Source: Lentzea flava (GTDB lineage Bacteria > Actinomycetota > Actinomycetes > Mycobacteriales > Pseudonocardiaceae). From it: a stretch of DNA of 45,767 nt. The notes under the pieces were generated by a model that did not search any database, had not been told where the DNA came from, and worked only from the letters and a program-made list of their open reading frames with translations. The stretch covers positions 1-45,767 of the forward strand of contig NZ_BMRE01000057.1 of assembly GCF_014648475.1 (NCBI RefSeq), written 5' to 3'. Position numbers and translations under genes: made by a program. This document shows positions 34,249 through 42,443 of this stretch, one piece after another (positions within the stretch are counted from its first letter, which is position 1; the number at the start of each line of letters is the position of its first letter).

Positions 34249-34704
34249 GGTGTAGCGCCCCTGGTGCCGCACCAGGGGCGCGTCGATGTCCGAGTGCGTG
34301 ATGTCCAGCGGTTCGCCGACGAGCGCGACGTGATCGCCGACCGCGATCCGCCGCGCGGTCCGGCAGCGCAACCGCACCGGCGCGTCCAGCAGCCGCGGCA
34401 CGCCGTCCTCGTCGGGCTGCCAGCGCGTGCCGGCGCCGAACCGGTCGACGCCCTTAGTGGCGAAGAGCGTCGCGAGCTCGGTCTGCCCGGCGTCCAGCAG
34501 GTGCACGGCGAACAACGGCGCGGTGCGCAGAACCGGCCACACCGACGCACCCTCGCCGATCCACACGACGACCAGGGGCGGCTCGAACGAGGCCGAGGTG
34601 AACGACGAGACCGTCGTGCCGACCGGCCCGTCAGCGCCGCTCGCGGTGACGATGGTGACCGCCTGGGCGTGATGCCTCAACGCGTCGCGCAGTTGCTCCT
34701 TCAT
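34237..34704 (-). CDS. Flavin reductase (FMN-binding split barrel)
   Basis: 155 residues from ATG 34704, overlapping the FMN reductase stop by 4 bases (ATGA). The pattern AVTIVTASGADGPVGTTVSSFTS is split by family landmarks: GTTVSSF is the conserved FMN-binding loop, then PPLVVVWIG. These enzymes use NAD(P)H to reduce free FMN for two-component monooxygenases. The gene's partner is probably the SsuD-like enzyme 1.9 kb away. Coupled to the next gene upstream in the same operon. Confidence 0.87.
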   Translation of the reverse strand: MKEQLRDALRHHAQAVTIVTASGADGPVGTTVSSFTSASFEPPLVVVWIGEGASVWPVLRTAPLFAVHLLDAGQTELATLFATKGVDRFGAGTRWQPDEDGVPRLLDAPVRLRCRTARRIAVGDHVALVGEPLDITHSDIDAPLVRHQGRYTSVA

Positions 34705-35180
34705 CGCAGCACCTTCAGGGCGTCCAGGTCGAAGTCCGTGACGTCGGCGGGTAGCGCGGCCTCGTTCAGGAACACCGTCTGGGGCACCAGCGCTCCCAGC
34801 TCCGCCAGCACGGGCCGCAGGTGCACCTCGACGGCCAGCGCGTGCCTGTCGGACGCGGCGATCTGGAGCGGTACGACGACCTTGCCCCGCAACCACCCCG
34901 CGGGTGCCTGGTCCAGCACGGCCTTGAGCAGCCCGGTGTAGGCGGCCTTGTACGTCGGCGTCGCGACCACCAGCACGTCCGCCTGCGCCACCGTGTCCAG
35001 CGCGGCCTTGACGGTGTCCGGGTCCGTGAAGACGGCGGGTGCCAGCGCGGCCGCCTCGACGACCGGCCCCTCGACGGGCACGCCGAGTGTCGCGGCGAGG
35101 GCTTCGCGCAACGCCAGGGCCGCCTGCAGAGTGCGCGAGGCGGGCCGCGGGTTGCCGACCAGAACACCGATCTGCGTCAT
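34701..35180 (-). CDS. NADPH-dependent FMN reductase (flavodoxin fold)
   Basis: 159 residues from ATG 35180. A flavodoxin-like phosphate loop GNPRPASRT starts the chain, and VVATPTYKAAYTGLLKAVLDQ continues with the characteristic PTY-x-x-x-Y-T-G-x-LK motif of SsuE/MsuE proteins. It makes FMNH2 for sulfonate monooxygenases. It is the first gene of a two-gene operon with the split-barrel reductase. Having two different reductases together is notable; one could serve another monooxygenase. Confidence 0.9.
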   Translation of the reverse strand: MTQIGVLVGNPRPASRTLQAALALREALAATLGVPVEGPVVEAAALAPAVFTDPDTVKAALDTVAQADVLVVATPTYKAAYTGLLKAVLDQAPAGWLRGKVVVPLQIAASDRHALAVEVHLRPVLAELGALVPQTVFLNEAALPADVTDFDLDALKVLR

Positions 35181-35236
35181 GCCTTCCAGCACAGCCGCAA
35201 GCCGGGTGACCGTCAACCCGCGTCCACCACGCGAGA

Positions 35237-36040
35237 TCAGTGCGAAATCTCTTTTGCGACCCACGAGTTGATGGCGTCGACTCGCGCGTAGATCGCCGGG
35301 TGGTCAGGCCTTGCGCAGCCGACGCCCTTCGACACCAGGCCGATCAGCTTGCCGCCGGCGACGAACGGACCACCGGAGTCACCGTTGCAGGCGTCGATCC
35401 CGCCCTCCTGGTGGCCGCCGCACAGCATCGACCGGTTCTCGTAGAAGTCGTTGCCCTCGTCGTCCTTGCCCCAGAAGACGCGGCACGTCTCGTCGTCCAG
35501 GATCGGGATCGAGGCCTTCATCAGGTAGCCGTTGGTGCTGCCGCCCTCCTTGACCGCACCCCAGCCCATCACGGTGGCGGACCTGCCCGGTGCGTACAGG
35601 TGGCGGTCGGCGGCACCGGCCATCCTGATCGGCTTCTGCTTCAGCGAGCGGTCGAGGGTCAGGACCGCGGAGTCGAAGGAGATGCCGTCGTACTTCGGGT
35701 TGATGACGATCTTCGTGAGCTTCGCGACGACACCCTCGCCTGTGCTGTGGACGTTCTCCCGCCCCGCCACGACCACGCGTTTGGTCAACGGGATCGGCTT
35801 CGGACCCGTCACGCCCTCGTCGACGCAGTGCGCGGCCGTGAGGATCTTGTCCGGTGCGACCACCACACCGGTGCACCGGGGGTCGCGCGTGTCGGCCGTC
35901 GGCGCCAGGTACACCGCGAACGGGTTGTCCTTGATGGACGCCCGTGTGCCGCCGACGACCTGAGCGGACGGGTCCGCCACGGCTGTGCCCGCCATCGTGA
36001 GTACGACCAGCGCAGCCGTGATTCCACCTCGTAACAGCAT
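35237..36040 (-). CDS. Secreted trypsin-like serine protease (S1)
   Basis: 267 residues from ATG 36040, with AAAGGAA seven bases upstream; a further ATG at 36070 lies inside the leader hairpin. Residues 1-22 are a Sec signal peptide. A short propeptide ends before VVGG at 28-31, the trypsin activation-type N-terminus. Triad: H71 (TAAHC), D113 (SFDSAVL), S212 (GDSGGP). Six cysteines match three disulfides. Secreted extracellular protease. The 5' leader folds into a stem that covers the ribosome binding site (36043-36089), suggesting translational control. Confidence 0.92.
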   Translation of the reverse strand: MLLRGGITAALVVLTMAGTAVADPSAQVVGGTRASIKDNPFAVYLAPTADTRDPRCTGVVVAPDKILTAAHCVDEGVTGPKPIPLTKRVVVAGRENVHSTGEGVVAKLTKIVINPKYDGISFDSAVLTLDRSLKQKPIRMAGAADRHLYAPGRSATVMGWGAVKEGGSTNGYLMKASIPILDDETCRVFWGKDDEGNDFYENRSMLCGGHQEGGIDACNGDSGGPFVAGGKLIGLVSKGVGCARPDHPAIYARVDAINSWVAKEISH

Positions 36041-36042
36041 TT

Positions 36043-36089
36043 CGCCGTTCCTTTCCGCGGGGAACTTCATTACGCGGCAAGGAACGGCG
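36043..36089 (-). promoter_or_regulatory. Leader hairpin that covers the protease ribosome binding site
   Basis: On the minus strand CGCCGTTCCTT (36089-36079) pairs perfectly with AAGGAACGGCG (36053-36043), and the stem continues with CCGCG/CGCGG past one mismatch, for 16 paired positions. The 3' arm contains the AAGGAA Shine-Dalgarno, so the folded leader should block initiation at ATG 36040. It also lies 31 bases after the stop of the KstD-like gene upstream, so it could double as its terminator. Confidence 0.65.
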
Positions 36090-36119
36090 AGTGCTTCGTC
36101 TCAGTTCGACCTGTGCAAC

Positions 36120-37775
36120 TTAAGAGACCGCGTCGGCCGCCGCACGCCCGGCCACCCGGCCGGAGAACAGGCAGCCGCCGAGGAAGGTTCCTTCCAGCGC
36201 CCGGTACCCGTGCACGCCACCACCACCGAACCCGGCTGCCTCACCGGCCGCGTACAGCCCCGGCAGCACCTCGCCGGAGGTGTCGAGCACCCGCGAGGAC
36301 AGGTCGGTGTGCAGGCCTCCCAGCGTCTTCCGCGTGATCACGGACAACCGGACGGCGATCAGCGGACCGGCCTTGGGGTCGAGCAGCCGGTGCGGCTCGA
36401 CGACGCGGATCAGCTTGTCCGTCAGGAAGTGGCGGGCCGCGCGGATCGCGTTGACCTGCATGTCCTTGCTGAGGCCCGCGGTCACCTGGCGGTCGCGTTC
36501 GATGATCGTCTTCTCCAGCGCGGCGGCGTCGATGCGGTCGTCCCCGGTCAACGCGTTCATGCCGCGCGCCAGCTCCGCGACCGTGCCGGCCTGGATGAAC
36601 TCCTTGGACTTCCGGGCGAACGCCTCCACCGGCGCGACGGCGCCCGGCAGCGCGCGCTTGAGCACCGCGCGGGTGTCCTTGCCCGTGAGGTCCGGGTTCT
36701 GCTCGGAGCCCGACAGCGCGAACTCCTTGCCGATGATCTTCTTGTTCAGCACGAACCACGAGTGCTCGTCGCCGCGCGAGGTGATGTGCTGCAACGCTCC
36801 CAGTGCGTCGAAGCCGGGGAACAGCGGGATCGGCAAGCGGTTGCCGTCCGCGTCGAGCCACAGCGGTGACGGGCCGGGCAGGATGCGGATGCCGTGCCGC
36901 GACCACACCGGCGCGTAGTTCGCGATGCCCTCGGGGTAGTGCCACATGCGGTCGGCGTTGATGATCGAGGCGCCGGCCTTCTGCGCGACCTCCATCATGT
37001 GCCCGTCCACGAAGTCCGGCACACCGGCGAGCATGAACTTGGGCGGCGTGCCCATCCGCTCCGGCCAGTTGCGCCGCACCAGGTCGTGGTTGCCGCCGAT
37101 GCCGCCGGACGTGACGATGACGGCCTGGGCGCTGAGCGAGAAGTCGCCGACGACCGTGCGCGAGCTCGGTTCGGCGCGGGCGACCGACGAGGGCTCCAGC
37201 ACCTCGCCGGACACGCCGTCGCACACGCCGTTGGTGACGTTGAGGCCGGTGACCCGGTGCCGGAACTTCAGCGTGACGAGCCCCTTCGCCACACCCTCGC
37301 GTACCCGACGCTCGAACGGCTCGACCACGCCGGGACCGGTGCCCCAGGTGACGTGGAACCGCGGCACCGAGTTGCCGTGCCCGTCGGCCAGGTACCCGCC
37401 GCGCTCGGCCCACTGGACGAACGGGAACCACCGCACGCCCATGTTGTAGAGCCAGGAGCGCTTCTCCCCGGCGGCGAAGTCCACGTAGGCCTGCGCCCAC
37501 AGCCGTGGCCAGTGGTCGCTCTCCCGGTCGAACGCCGCCGAGCCCATCCAGTCCTGCAGCGCCAGGTCGTGCGAGTCTTTGACCCGAAGCCTGCGTTGCT
37601 CGGGGGTGTCCACCATGAACAACCCGCCGAACGACCACCAGGCCTGGCCGCCGAGCGACGCTTCCGGCTCCTGGTCGAGGAGGATGACCTTGCGGCCCGC
37701 GTCCGCGAGCTCTGCGGTCGCGACGAGACCTGCGAGGCCTGCGCCGACGACGATGACATCCGCGTCATGTGCCAT
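36120..37775 (-). CDS. KstD-like FAD-binding dehydrogenase
   Basis: 551 residues from ATG 37775. A dinucleotide-binding start VIVVGAGLAGLVATAELA binds FAD, and the late GLYAAGEAAGFGGGGVHGYRALEG (split here by position) is the C-terminal FAD motif of the fumarate reductase/3-ketosteroid-delta1-dehydrogenase family. GGQAWWSFGG after the first domain is a mark of the actinobacterial 'FAD-binding dehydrogenase' subgroup (Rv0785-like). It probably dehydrogenates a steroid-like or other enone substrate; no steroid genes are near. Divergent from the cupin gene. Confidence 0.85.
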   Translation of the reverse strand: MAHDADVIVVGAGLAGLVATAELADAGRKVILLDQEPEASLGGQAWWSFGGLFMVDTPEQRRLRVKDSHDLALQDWMGSAAFDRESDHWPRLWAQAYVDFAAGEKRSWLYNMGVRWFPFVQWAERGGYLADGHGNSVPRFHVTWGTGPGVVEPFERRVREGVAKGLVTLKFRHRVTGLNVTNGVCDGVSGEVLEPSSVARAEPSSRTVVGDFSLSAQAVIVTSGGIGGNHDLVRRNWPERMGTPPKFMLAGVPDFVDGHMMEVAQKAGASIINADRMWHYPEGIANYAPVWSRHGIRILPGPSPLWLDADGNRLPIPLFPGFDALGALQHITSRGDEHSWFVLNKKIIGKEFALSGSEQNPDLTGKDTRAVLKRALPGAVAPVEAFARKSKEFIQAGTVAELARGMNALTGDDRIDAAALEKTIIERDRQVTAGLSKDMQVNAIRAARHFLTDKLIRVVEPHRLLDPKAGPLIAVRLSVITRKTLGGLHTDLSSRVLDTSGEVLPGLYAAGEAAGFGGGGVHGYRALEGTFLGGCLFSGRVAGRAAADAVS

Positions 37776-37848
37776 CGGGCGAGCATAGATCCACCGCTGG
37801 TCACGCACGAGACCTGAATCAAGTTCACTTTCTGGGGAGTAGACGACG

Positions 37849-38268
37849 ATGACCTTCCGGCCGGCTTCTGAAGTGGGGTTCAGCACCAGGACCACCAGGT
37901 TCGTGGCACCCGGATCGGTGACGAACGGCGAGTTCGGCCTGTTCGAGTGGCGGATGGAGGCCCGCCAGCCCGGCGCCCGCCCGCACTTCCACAAGACCTT
38001 CTCCGAGTCGTTCTACGTGCTCGAAGGCGAGATCTCGCTGTTCGACGGCGACGAGTGGATCAAGGGAGGGGAGGGCGACTTCCTCTACGTGCCGCCGAAC
38101 CGGCCCCACGCGTTCCGCAACGACAGCGACGCGCCCGTCCGGATGCTGATCCTGTTCTCGCCGGGGATCGCCCGCGAGAAGTTCTTCCTGGAGGTCGGAG
38201 AGGCCAAGGGGCTGCCGCCGGAGGAGCTGGAGGCGTTCTACGCCCGGCACGACCAGTACAACCTCTGA
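37849..38268 (+). CDS. Cupin-domain protein
   Basis: 139 residues from ATG 37849 with GGGGAG upstream (37834-37839). A single small beta barrel: cupin motif 1 G-A-R-P-H-F-H ... E-S-F-Y-V-L-E-G-E contributes two His and a Glu as metal ligands, and motif 2 PPNRPHAFRN gives the last His. Such cupins are dioxygenases, isomerases or ligand sensors. Divergent from the KstD-like gene with a 73-base gap; a functional link is only suggested by position. Confidence 0.85.
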   Translation: MTFRPASEVGFSTRTTRFVAPGSVTNGEFGLFEWRMEARQPGARPHFHKTFSESFYVLEGEISLFDGDEWIKGGEGDFLYVPPNRPHAFRNDSDAPVRMLILFSPGIAREKFFLEVGEAKGLPPEELEAFYARHDQYNL

Positions 38269-38274
38269 GAGGGT

Positions 38275-38327
38275 GCCGTCGACCGCCACTACCGGTGAGG
38301 GGGGTTTCCGGAGTGCCGGTCGACGGC
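38275..38327 (+). terminator. Strong hairpin after the cupin gene
   Basis: GCCGTCGACCG (38275-38285) pairs with CGGTCGACGGC (38317-38327) over 11 perfect bases, and the stem extends inward through CACT/AGTG and CCGG/CCGG with one bulge. It starts 7 bases after the cupin stop. It is a likely intrinsic-type terminator without T-tract. The rest of the 255-base gap before the next gene shows nothing further. Confidence 0.7.
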
Positions 38328-38523
38328 GGGTTGACCGCGGCGCGAGCGCACGACGCCTGCGGAAGGACTTTTCCAGCCTGGGGGTGCCGGATCGTCCTGG
38401 CGCGGGCTCCAGCGCCCGCGGCCAACCACATTGTTGAACGTACAACCGGAGCGTGGTGTTCCGGTCGCCTTTCACTGTGACCAGGCTCAATTCCTTCAGG
38501 TTGTCTTCAGGTTCGACCGGGGT

Positions 38524-38979
38524 ATGTCACCAGGTGTGACGGATGAACTGCCCACGATCACAAATCTCGCCGACCTGGTCGGCCTTCTGGGTGACGACGT
38601 CTACATCCGCTGGTCCAAGGGCCCGGACGCGGACGCCGCCTCGACCTCGCGCGACTCCCTGACCGGCGTTGACCTGCCAGGACTGTCCGCGAGCCCGCTG
38701 CGCGTCGAACCGTGGTGGGAGGACCGCTCGCGCGAGCTGTGGGTGGCACGCCGCCTGTTCGACTACCGCCACCTGCGCGACCTGCGAGGCCCTGACGTGC
38801 GCGCCTGGGTGCTCCGCGGCGAGGAGGTGGGCCGCGGCCCGGACAACGAGCCCCTGGTCCGCTGCCTGGAGCCGCTCGCCTGGGTGGCCGATTCAGCGCT
38901 GAGCGAGTGCGAGGACATGGTCAACGCCCAGCACTCCGACGAGTGGGGCTCCCTGGACCGCTCTAGCTCAGCTCCGTGA
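38524..38979 (+). CDS. DUF6098 family protein
   Basis: 151 residues from ATG 38524; GTG 38536 is an alternative. Matches the actinobacterial DUF6098 pattern as I know it: VYIRWSKGPDADA near residue 25, then LPGLSASPLRVEPWW and a late RGPDNEPLV. Cytosolic, acidic, no catalytic motif known. Its last 17 bases overlap the end of the convergent coiled-coil gene. Confidence 0.8.
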   Translation: MSPGVTDELPTITNLADLVGLLGDDVYIRWSKGPDADAASTSRDSLTGVDLPGLSASPLRVEPWWEDRSRELWVARRLFDYRHLRDLRGPDVRAWVLRGEEVGRGPDNEPLVRCLEPLAWVADSALSECEDMVNAQHSDEWGSLDRSSSAP

Positions 38980-39652
38980 GCCTGCGCTCGGCGGCCTTGC
39001 GCGCCTTCTCCGCCGCCGCTGAGATCCGCTTGGCCTCCTCCAGCCGTTCCGCGGCCCGGTCGAACGCCCGCTGCGCCGCCAGCTGGTCGGCCTGCGCCTC
39101 CCCGAGGGCCTGCTCGGCCTCGTCCAACGCCTGCTGCGCCTCGGCCCGCTTGCGCTCCTGCCGCTCCCGCCGCTTGCGGGCCAGCGCGTCCTCGCCGTCG
39201 GTGCTCGCGGGCTCCGGCAGCGGCGTCGCGAACCCGAACCCGGAGTACTCCAGCGCCTTGGTGAGGTGCCCCGCCCGCACCTGCTCAGCGGACTCGGGAT
39301 CGGACATCGCCGCCGTGAGGGTGTTCCGCACCTGCGTGACGGCATCGTCGGCGAGCGGCCCGGTCAGCTCCAGCGTGCGGTAGACCAGCGTCTCCAGCAG
39401 CTCCTTGCGCTTGCGACCGAGCTCCCGCATGGTCAGCTGCGCCGTGGAGAGGCCCAGAGCCTCCTCCAGCCCCGCCGGCGCGTCCCTCACCAACCGGTTC
39501 ACCGCCCAAGCGCCCACGGTCGGCTTGCGCAGGTCGGCGATGGCCTTGGCGAGGTCCTTGTCGCCCGCCTGCTTGGCGGCGGCGTTGCGGGCCGCGGTGA
39601 ACTCCTTCGGGGGGAGCCCGTAGAGCTCGTCGGCGACCAGCTTGAGGTCCAT
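38963..39652 (-). CDS. Coiled-coil protein of unknown function
   Basis: 229 residues from ATG 39652. The first 150 residues are helical with a GAWAVNRLV motif near 47-55. From about residue 155 to the end there is a long Ala/Glu/Arg/Gln-rich coiled coil. No enzyme signature. Similar proteins are widespread in actinobacteria without a function. Convergent overlap with the DUF6098 gene. Confidence 0.75.
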   Translation of the reverse strand: MDLKLVADELYGLPPKEFTAARNAAAKQAGDKDLAKAIADLRKPTVGAWAVNRLVRDAPAGLEEALGLSTAQLTMRELGRKRKELLETLVYRTLELTGPLADDAVTQVRNTLTAAMSDPESAEQVRAGHLTKALEYSGFGFATPLPEPASTDGEDALARKRRERQERKRAEAQQALDEAEQALGEAQADQLAAQRAFDRAAERLEEAKRISAAAEKARKAAERRLTELS

Positions 39653-39679
39653 GGGCGCAAGGTAGCGCCTGATCAGCCT

Positions 39680-41605
39680 TCAGTCTCGCCGAATGTGCCC
39701 GAGCGCCTGCCTGATCATCACCGTGAGCTTGTGGTCCTCCCCGAACAACTGCTCGACCACCTCGGACGTGGCCAGGAGCAGGTCCGCCGAGCTCTCGCGC
39801 TCCCCGCGCAGGCGGAGAACGACTCCGAACATGCTGGCGGCCATCAGGGTGAGCGGGTGATCGAGGCCGAGAGTGTCCGAGGACGCGGTGGCCAGTTGGC
39901 TGCACAGCGTTGCCGCGTCGTCGTATCGTCCGGCAGCGACGTAGGCGTTCACGGCCGACATCATCGTGTGGAGCGTCGACGGCGACACCGGCCCCAGGGT
40001 CGTCAGCTTGTCCTGCAGAGCTGATTCGATGATCGTGCACGCGTCGTCTGCTCTGCCTGCGGCGACGTACGCGGATGCGAGGTCGTCTGCCAGGTCGAGC
40101 GCCTCCCCGGTGTCACGCGGGCGCCGTCGTGACAGCTCCGCGACCTGCTCGAGTACCGCGACACCCTCGTCGGCCCGGCCGAGATCGAGGTAGCGCCGTC
40201 CGAGCCGCCGAGCCGTGTCGAGAGTGACCCGGTGGTCCTCGCCGAGGGTCTTCTGGGCCGTGGTGAGTTCGGCCTGCATGAGGTGCAGGTCGTTGTCGGG
40301 CAGGTTGCCGTCGGCGTTCGCGATCTCGTCTCGGAGGTCGATGACGAGCTGGTGCCCTTCGCCGAGCCGCGTGCGACCTTCTGCGTAGGAGCTCTCCGCG
40401 ATCGATGCCGCCGAGCTCAAATCGGCGACGTCCCGTAGAAATTTGGCTGCCCAGAGTCGGAGCGTGAGCACGAGTTCGAACACCTCGAGCCGCAGCGTGG
40501 AGCCGGTGTTCGCCCACAACGCTTCGATCTGTCGCACCAGTTCGTTGCCGAGGCGGCGATGCCGCCAGCCGTCGCCGAAATCCGCTCGGTGAGTGAGCAG
40601 CTTGACCGCGTTCACGAACGCCTTCAGTTCGGCGGTCGTGCCCTTGCTGCGGTCGCGGATCACCCGCTGCACCAACCGGTGCATGCGCACGGAGGAATCG
40701 CCTCCGAAGTCCACGAGCGACGCCTCGTACAACCGCGCCAGTTCGTCGTCGGCCTCATCGCCGAGCACCTGCCGGGAAACACCCTCGGGGGACAGCAGGG
40801 ACAGCACCGCCACCAGCTCGCTGTCTTGGAACGGCTCCAACGCCATGAGCACCGCGGTGGCCGCACCGAGCGGGTACGGGTCGCCGTCCCGCCTGCTGAG
40901 TTGTTTCTCCGCCGGGAACTTCCGGAAGTTCTCCAGGTACTTCGGGTAGCCCCAGCGAGCAGACCTGATCCGCGCCGCCGCCTGCGCCAGGGCCAACGGC
41001 AGGTAGCCGACTTCGTGGGCGAGTTCGGCAGCGGCGACGCCGTCGTCGAGCCCCGTCGCTTCCCGCAGGAACCGCAAGGCGGTCTCCTGGTCGAAGACCT
41101 CCACCGGGACCTCGCCCTTGATCTGCGATCCGCGCACCGTGCTGGTGATCACCACCTGGGTCGCGCCGACAGCCGGCAGATAGGGTCTGACCGCGTCGAG
41201 CGACACGACGTTGTCGAACACCAGCAGCGCCGGCCCAGGCCGCGTCTGCAGGTGGTTGCGCACCCTCGCGGCCGTGATGTCAGCGCCGTCCTCCGGCCGG
41301 TACAACCCCAGGCGGTCGGCGAGCTCGACCATCCCGGCCCTGATCTGGTCCTCGGTCTCCGCGCCGATCCACGCCACCAGCCACCCGTCCCGCACCCGCT
41401 GCCGCGCATGAGCCGCGGCGAGCTGCGTCTTGCCCACCCCGCGCTGCCCGGTCAGCACACAGACCGGCTCACTCAACAACGCGAGCGCGACAGGCGTTTG
41501 GAAGTTGGGCGGCTCATGCGGGATCAGCCCGGTGACCACCTGACCCGCGGGCACCTCGGGCAGACCGCGGAACTCCGCCCGCAGAGGCAGGTCCTGGTTT
41601 CGCAC
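39680..41605 (-). CDS. NB-ARC/STAND NTPase with tetratricopeptide repeats
   Basis: 641 residues from GTG 41605, eight bases after a TAGCAT -10-like box (leaderless style). Walker A is GQRGVGKT (53-60) and Walker B-like VFDNVVSL follows near 135-142. After a winged-helix-like region (SLLSPEGVSRQVL) the second half has degenerate tetratricopeptide repeats (for example LGEDHRVTLDTARRLGRRY split by its A/B helices). STAND proteins switch on by oligomerising after signal binding; they act in regulation or defence. There is no attached effector domain, so its output is unknown. Confidence 0.85.
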   Translation of the reverse strand: MRNQDLPLRAEFRGLPEVPAGQVVTGLIPHEPPNFQTPVALALLSEPVCVLTGQRGVGKTQLAAAHARQRVRDGWLVAWIGAETEDQIRAGMVELADRLGLYRPEDGADITAARVRNHLQTRPGPALLVFDNVVSLDAVRPYLPAVGATQVVITSTVRGSQIKGEVPVEVFDQETALRFLREATGLDDGVAAAELAHEVGYLPLALAQAAARIRSARWGYPKYLENFRKFPAEKQLSRRDGDPYPLGAATAVLMALEPFQDSELVAVLSLLSPEGVSRQVLGDEADDELARLYEASLVDFGGDSSVRMHRLVQRVIRDRSKGTTAELKAFVNAVKLLTHRADFGDGWRHRRLGNELVRQIEALWANTGSTLRLEVFELVLTLRLWAAKFLRDVADLSSAASIAESSYAEGRTRLGEGHQLVIDLRDEIANADGNLPDNDLHLMQAELTTAQKTLGEDHRVTLDTARRLGRRYLDLGRADEGVAVLEQVAELSRRRPRDTGEALDLADDLASAYVAAGRADDACTIIESALQDKLTTLGPVSPSTLHTMMSAVNAYVAAGRYDDAATLCSQLATASSDTLGLDHPLTLMAASMFGVVLRLRGERESSADLLLATSEVVEQLFGEDHKLTVMIRQALGHIRRD

Positions 41606-41648
41606 CGAACAATGCTATGCGCCCGAATCGGGTAAACAGGATGGGGAG

Positions 41649-42191
41649 ATGCACACCAGGTGGAGATGGGTCCTGTTCGGGCTCGGCGCCGCCGTCGCCC
41701 TGGCAGGCCCGGTGGCGATGCTCGACGGCCCTTGGTACGCGATCGTGTTCGGCGGCCTGTGGCTTGTCATGGGCGGCGCCGTGGCGTGGCGCGGCTTTGC
41801 CATGGGCACGCGGCTCACCGACGAGGGCATCGTGTCGACCGACCTCGAAGGCCGCACGGTGATCCCGTGGTGCGGCATTGCCGCGATCGAGCCCGTGCGG
41901 CGGCGCAACCTGATCTTCTTCCACACGATCGCGCCCGTGGTGCGGTTGAGGCATCGCACGGAAACGCTCACCGAGCTGAGTTTGCTGTCGATCAAAAAGG
42001 ACTCCGTGCCCGAACGGACCGCGAGTCAGATCAAGGAACTCCAGCGCGCGTTGGCCGTGCACCGGCAGAACTGCCCGGCGTGCGGGGCGCAGCCGAAACC
42101 GCTCGCGACCGGCCAGGGGATCGTCGGGCGCCTGCGGTCGAGATTGCGGTCGCTGTTGCGCGGAAATAGCGATCAGTCCATCGTTCGCTGA
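41649..42191 (+). CDS. Small membrane protein with PH-like domain
   Basis: 180 residues from ATG 41649 with GGGGAG directly upstream. Two membrane helices at about 7-25 and 30-47 are followed by a bacterial PH-like region (TRLTDEGIVSTDLEGRTVIPW) and a basic C-terminus with CPACG. Divergent from the NB-ARC/TPR gene across 43 bases. Function unknown. Confidence 0.7.
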   Translation: MHTRWRWVLFGLGAAVALAGPVAMLDGPWYAIVFGGLWLVMGGAVAWRGFAMGTRLTDEGIVSTDLEGRTVIPWCGIAAIEPVRRRNLIFFHTIAPVVRLRHRTETLTELSLLSIKKDSVPERTASQIKELQRALAVHRQNCPACGAQPKPLATGQGIVGRLRSRLRSLLRGNSDQSIVR

Positions 42192-42443
42192 CGGGATCCT
42201 GTTACACGGCAACGTCATTCACCGTTGACACAGGCCTTGACATTCCCCTCCATCAGCTCTTGACTGGAGGGCAACTGCTCGTTCCACGGCAAATGCGAAA
42301 CGTGCGGCACTAAAACGTTGCCCTGACAAGCCGCTGAACAGTCCAATGTGGAACCACAGAATGCTCCGGGGAGACTATTGCCCCTCGCGAGGCGAAGAGA
42401 TGTGCTTCTGAGCACTCTTTACCCCACGAAGGGCATTCGCGCC
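42192..42443 (+). promoter_or_regulatory. Long leader region before the subtilisin-like gene
   Basis: This 252-base gap has several dyads: CCCTCCA/TGGAGGG at 42246-42252 and 42265-42271, GGCAACGT/ACGTTGCC at 42208-42215 and 42315-42322, and a short self-complementary CCTCGCGAGG near 42383. They could fold the leader RNA or serve as operators for the secreted protease. No gene is supported here. Confidence 0.35.

Noticed and set aside
42215..42415. Minus-strand open frame of 66 codons with four cysteines in the leader of the S8 gene
   Set aside because: Its third codon positions are not GC-rich as in real genes here, it contains a rare TTA codon, and no clear ribosome binding site precedes its GTG; probably non-coding leader.
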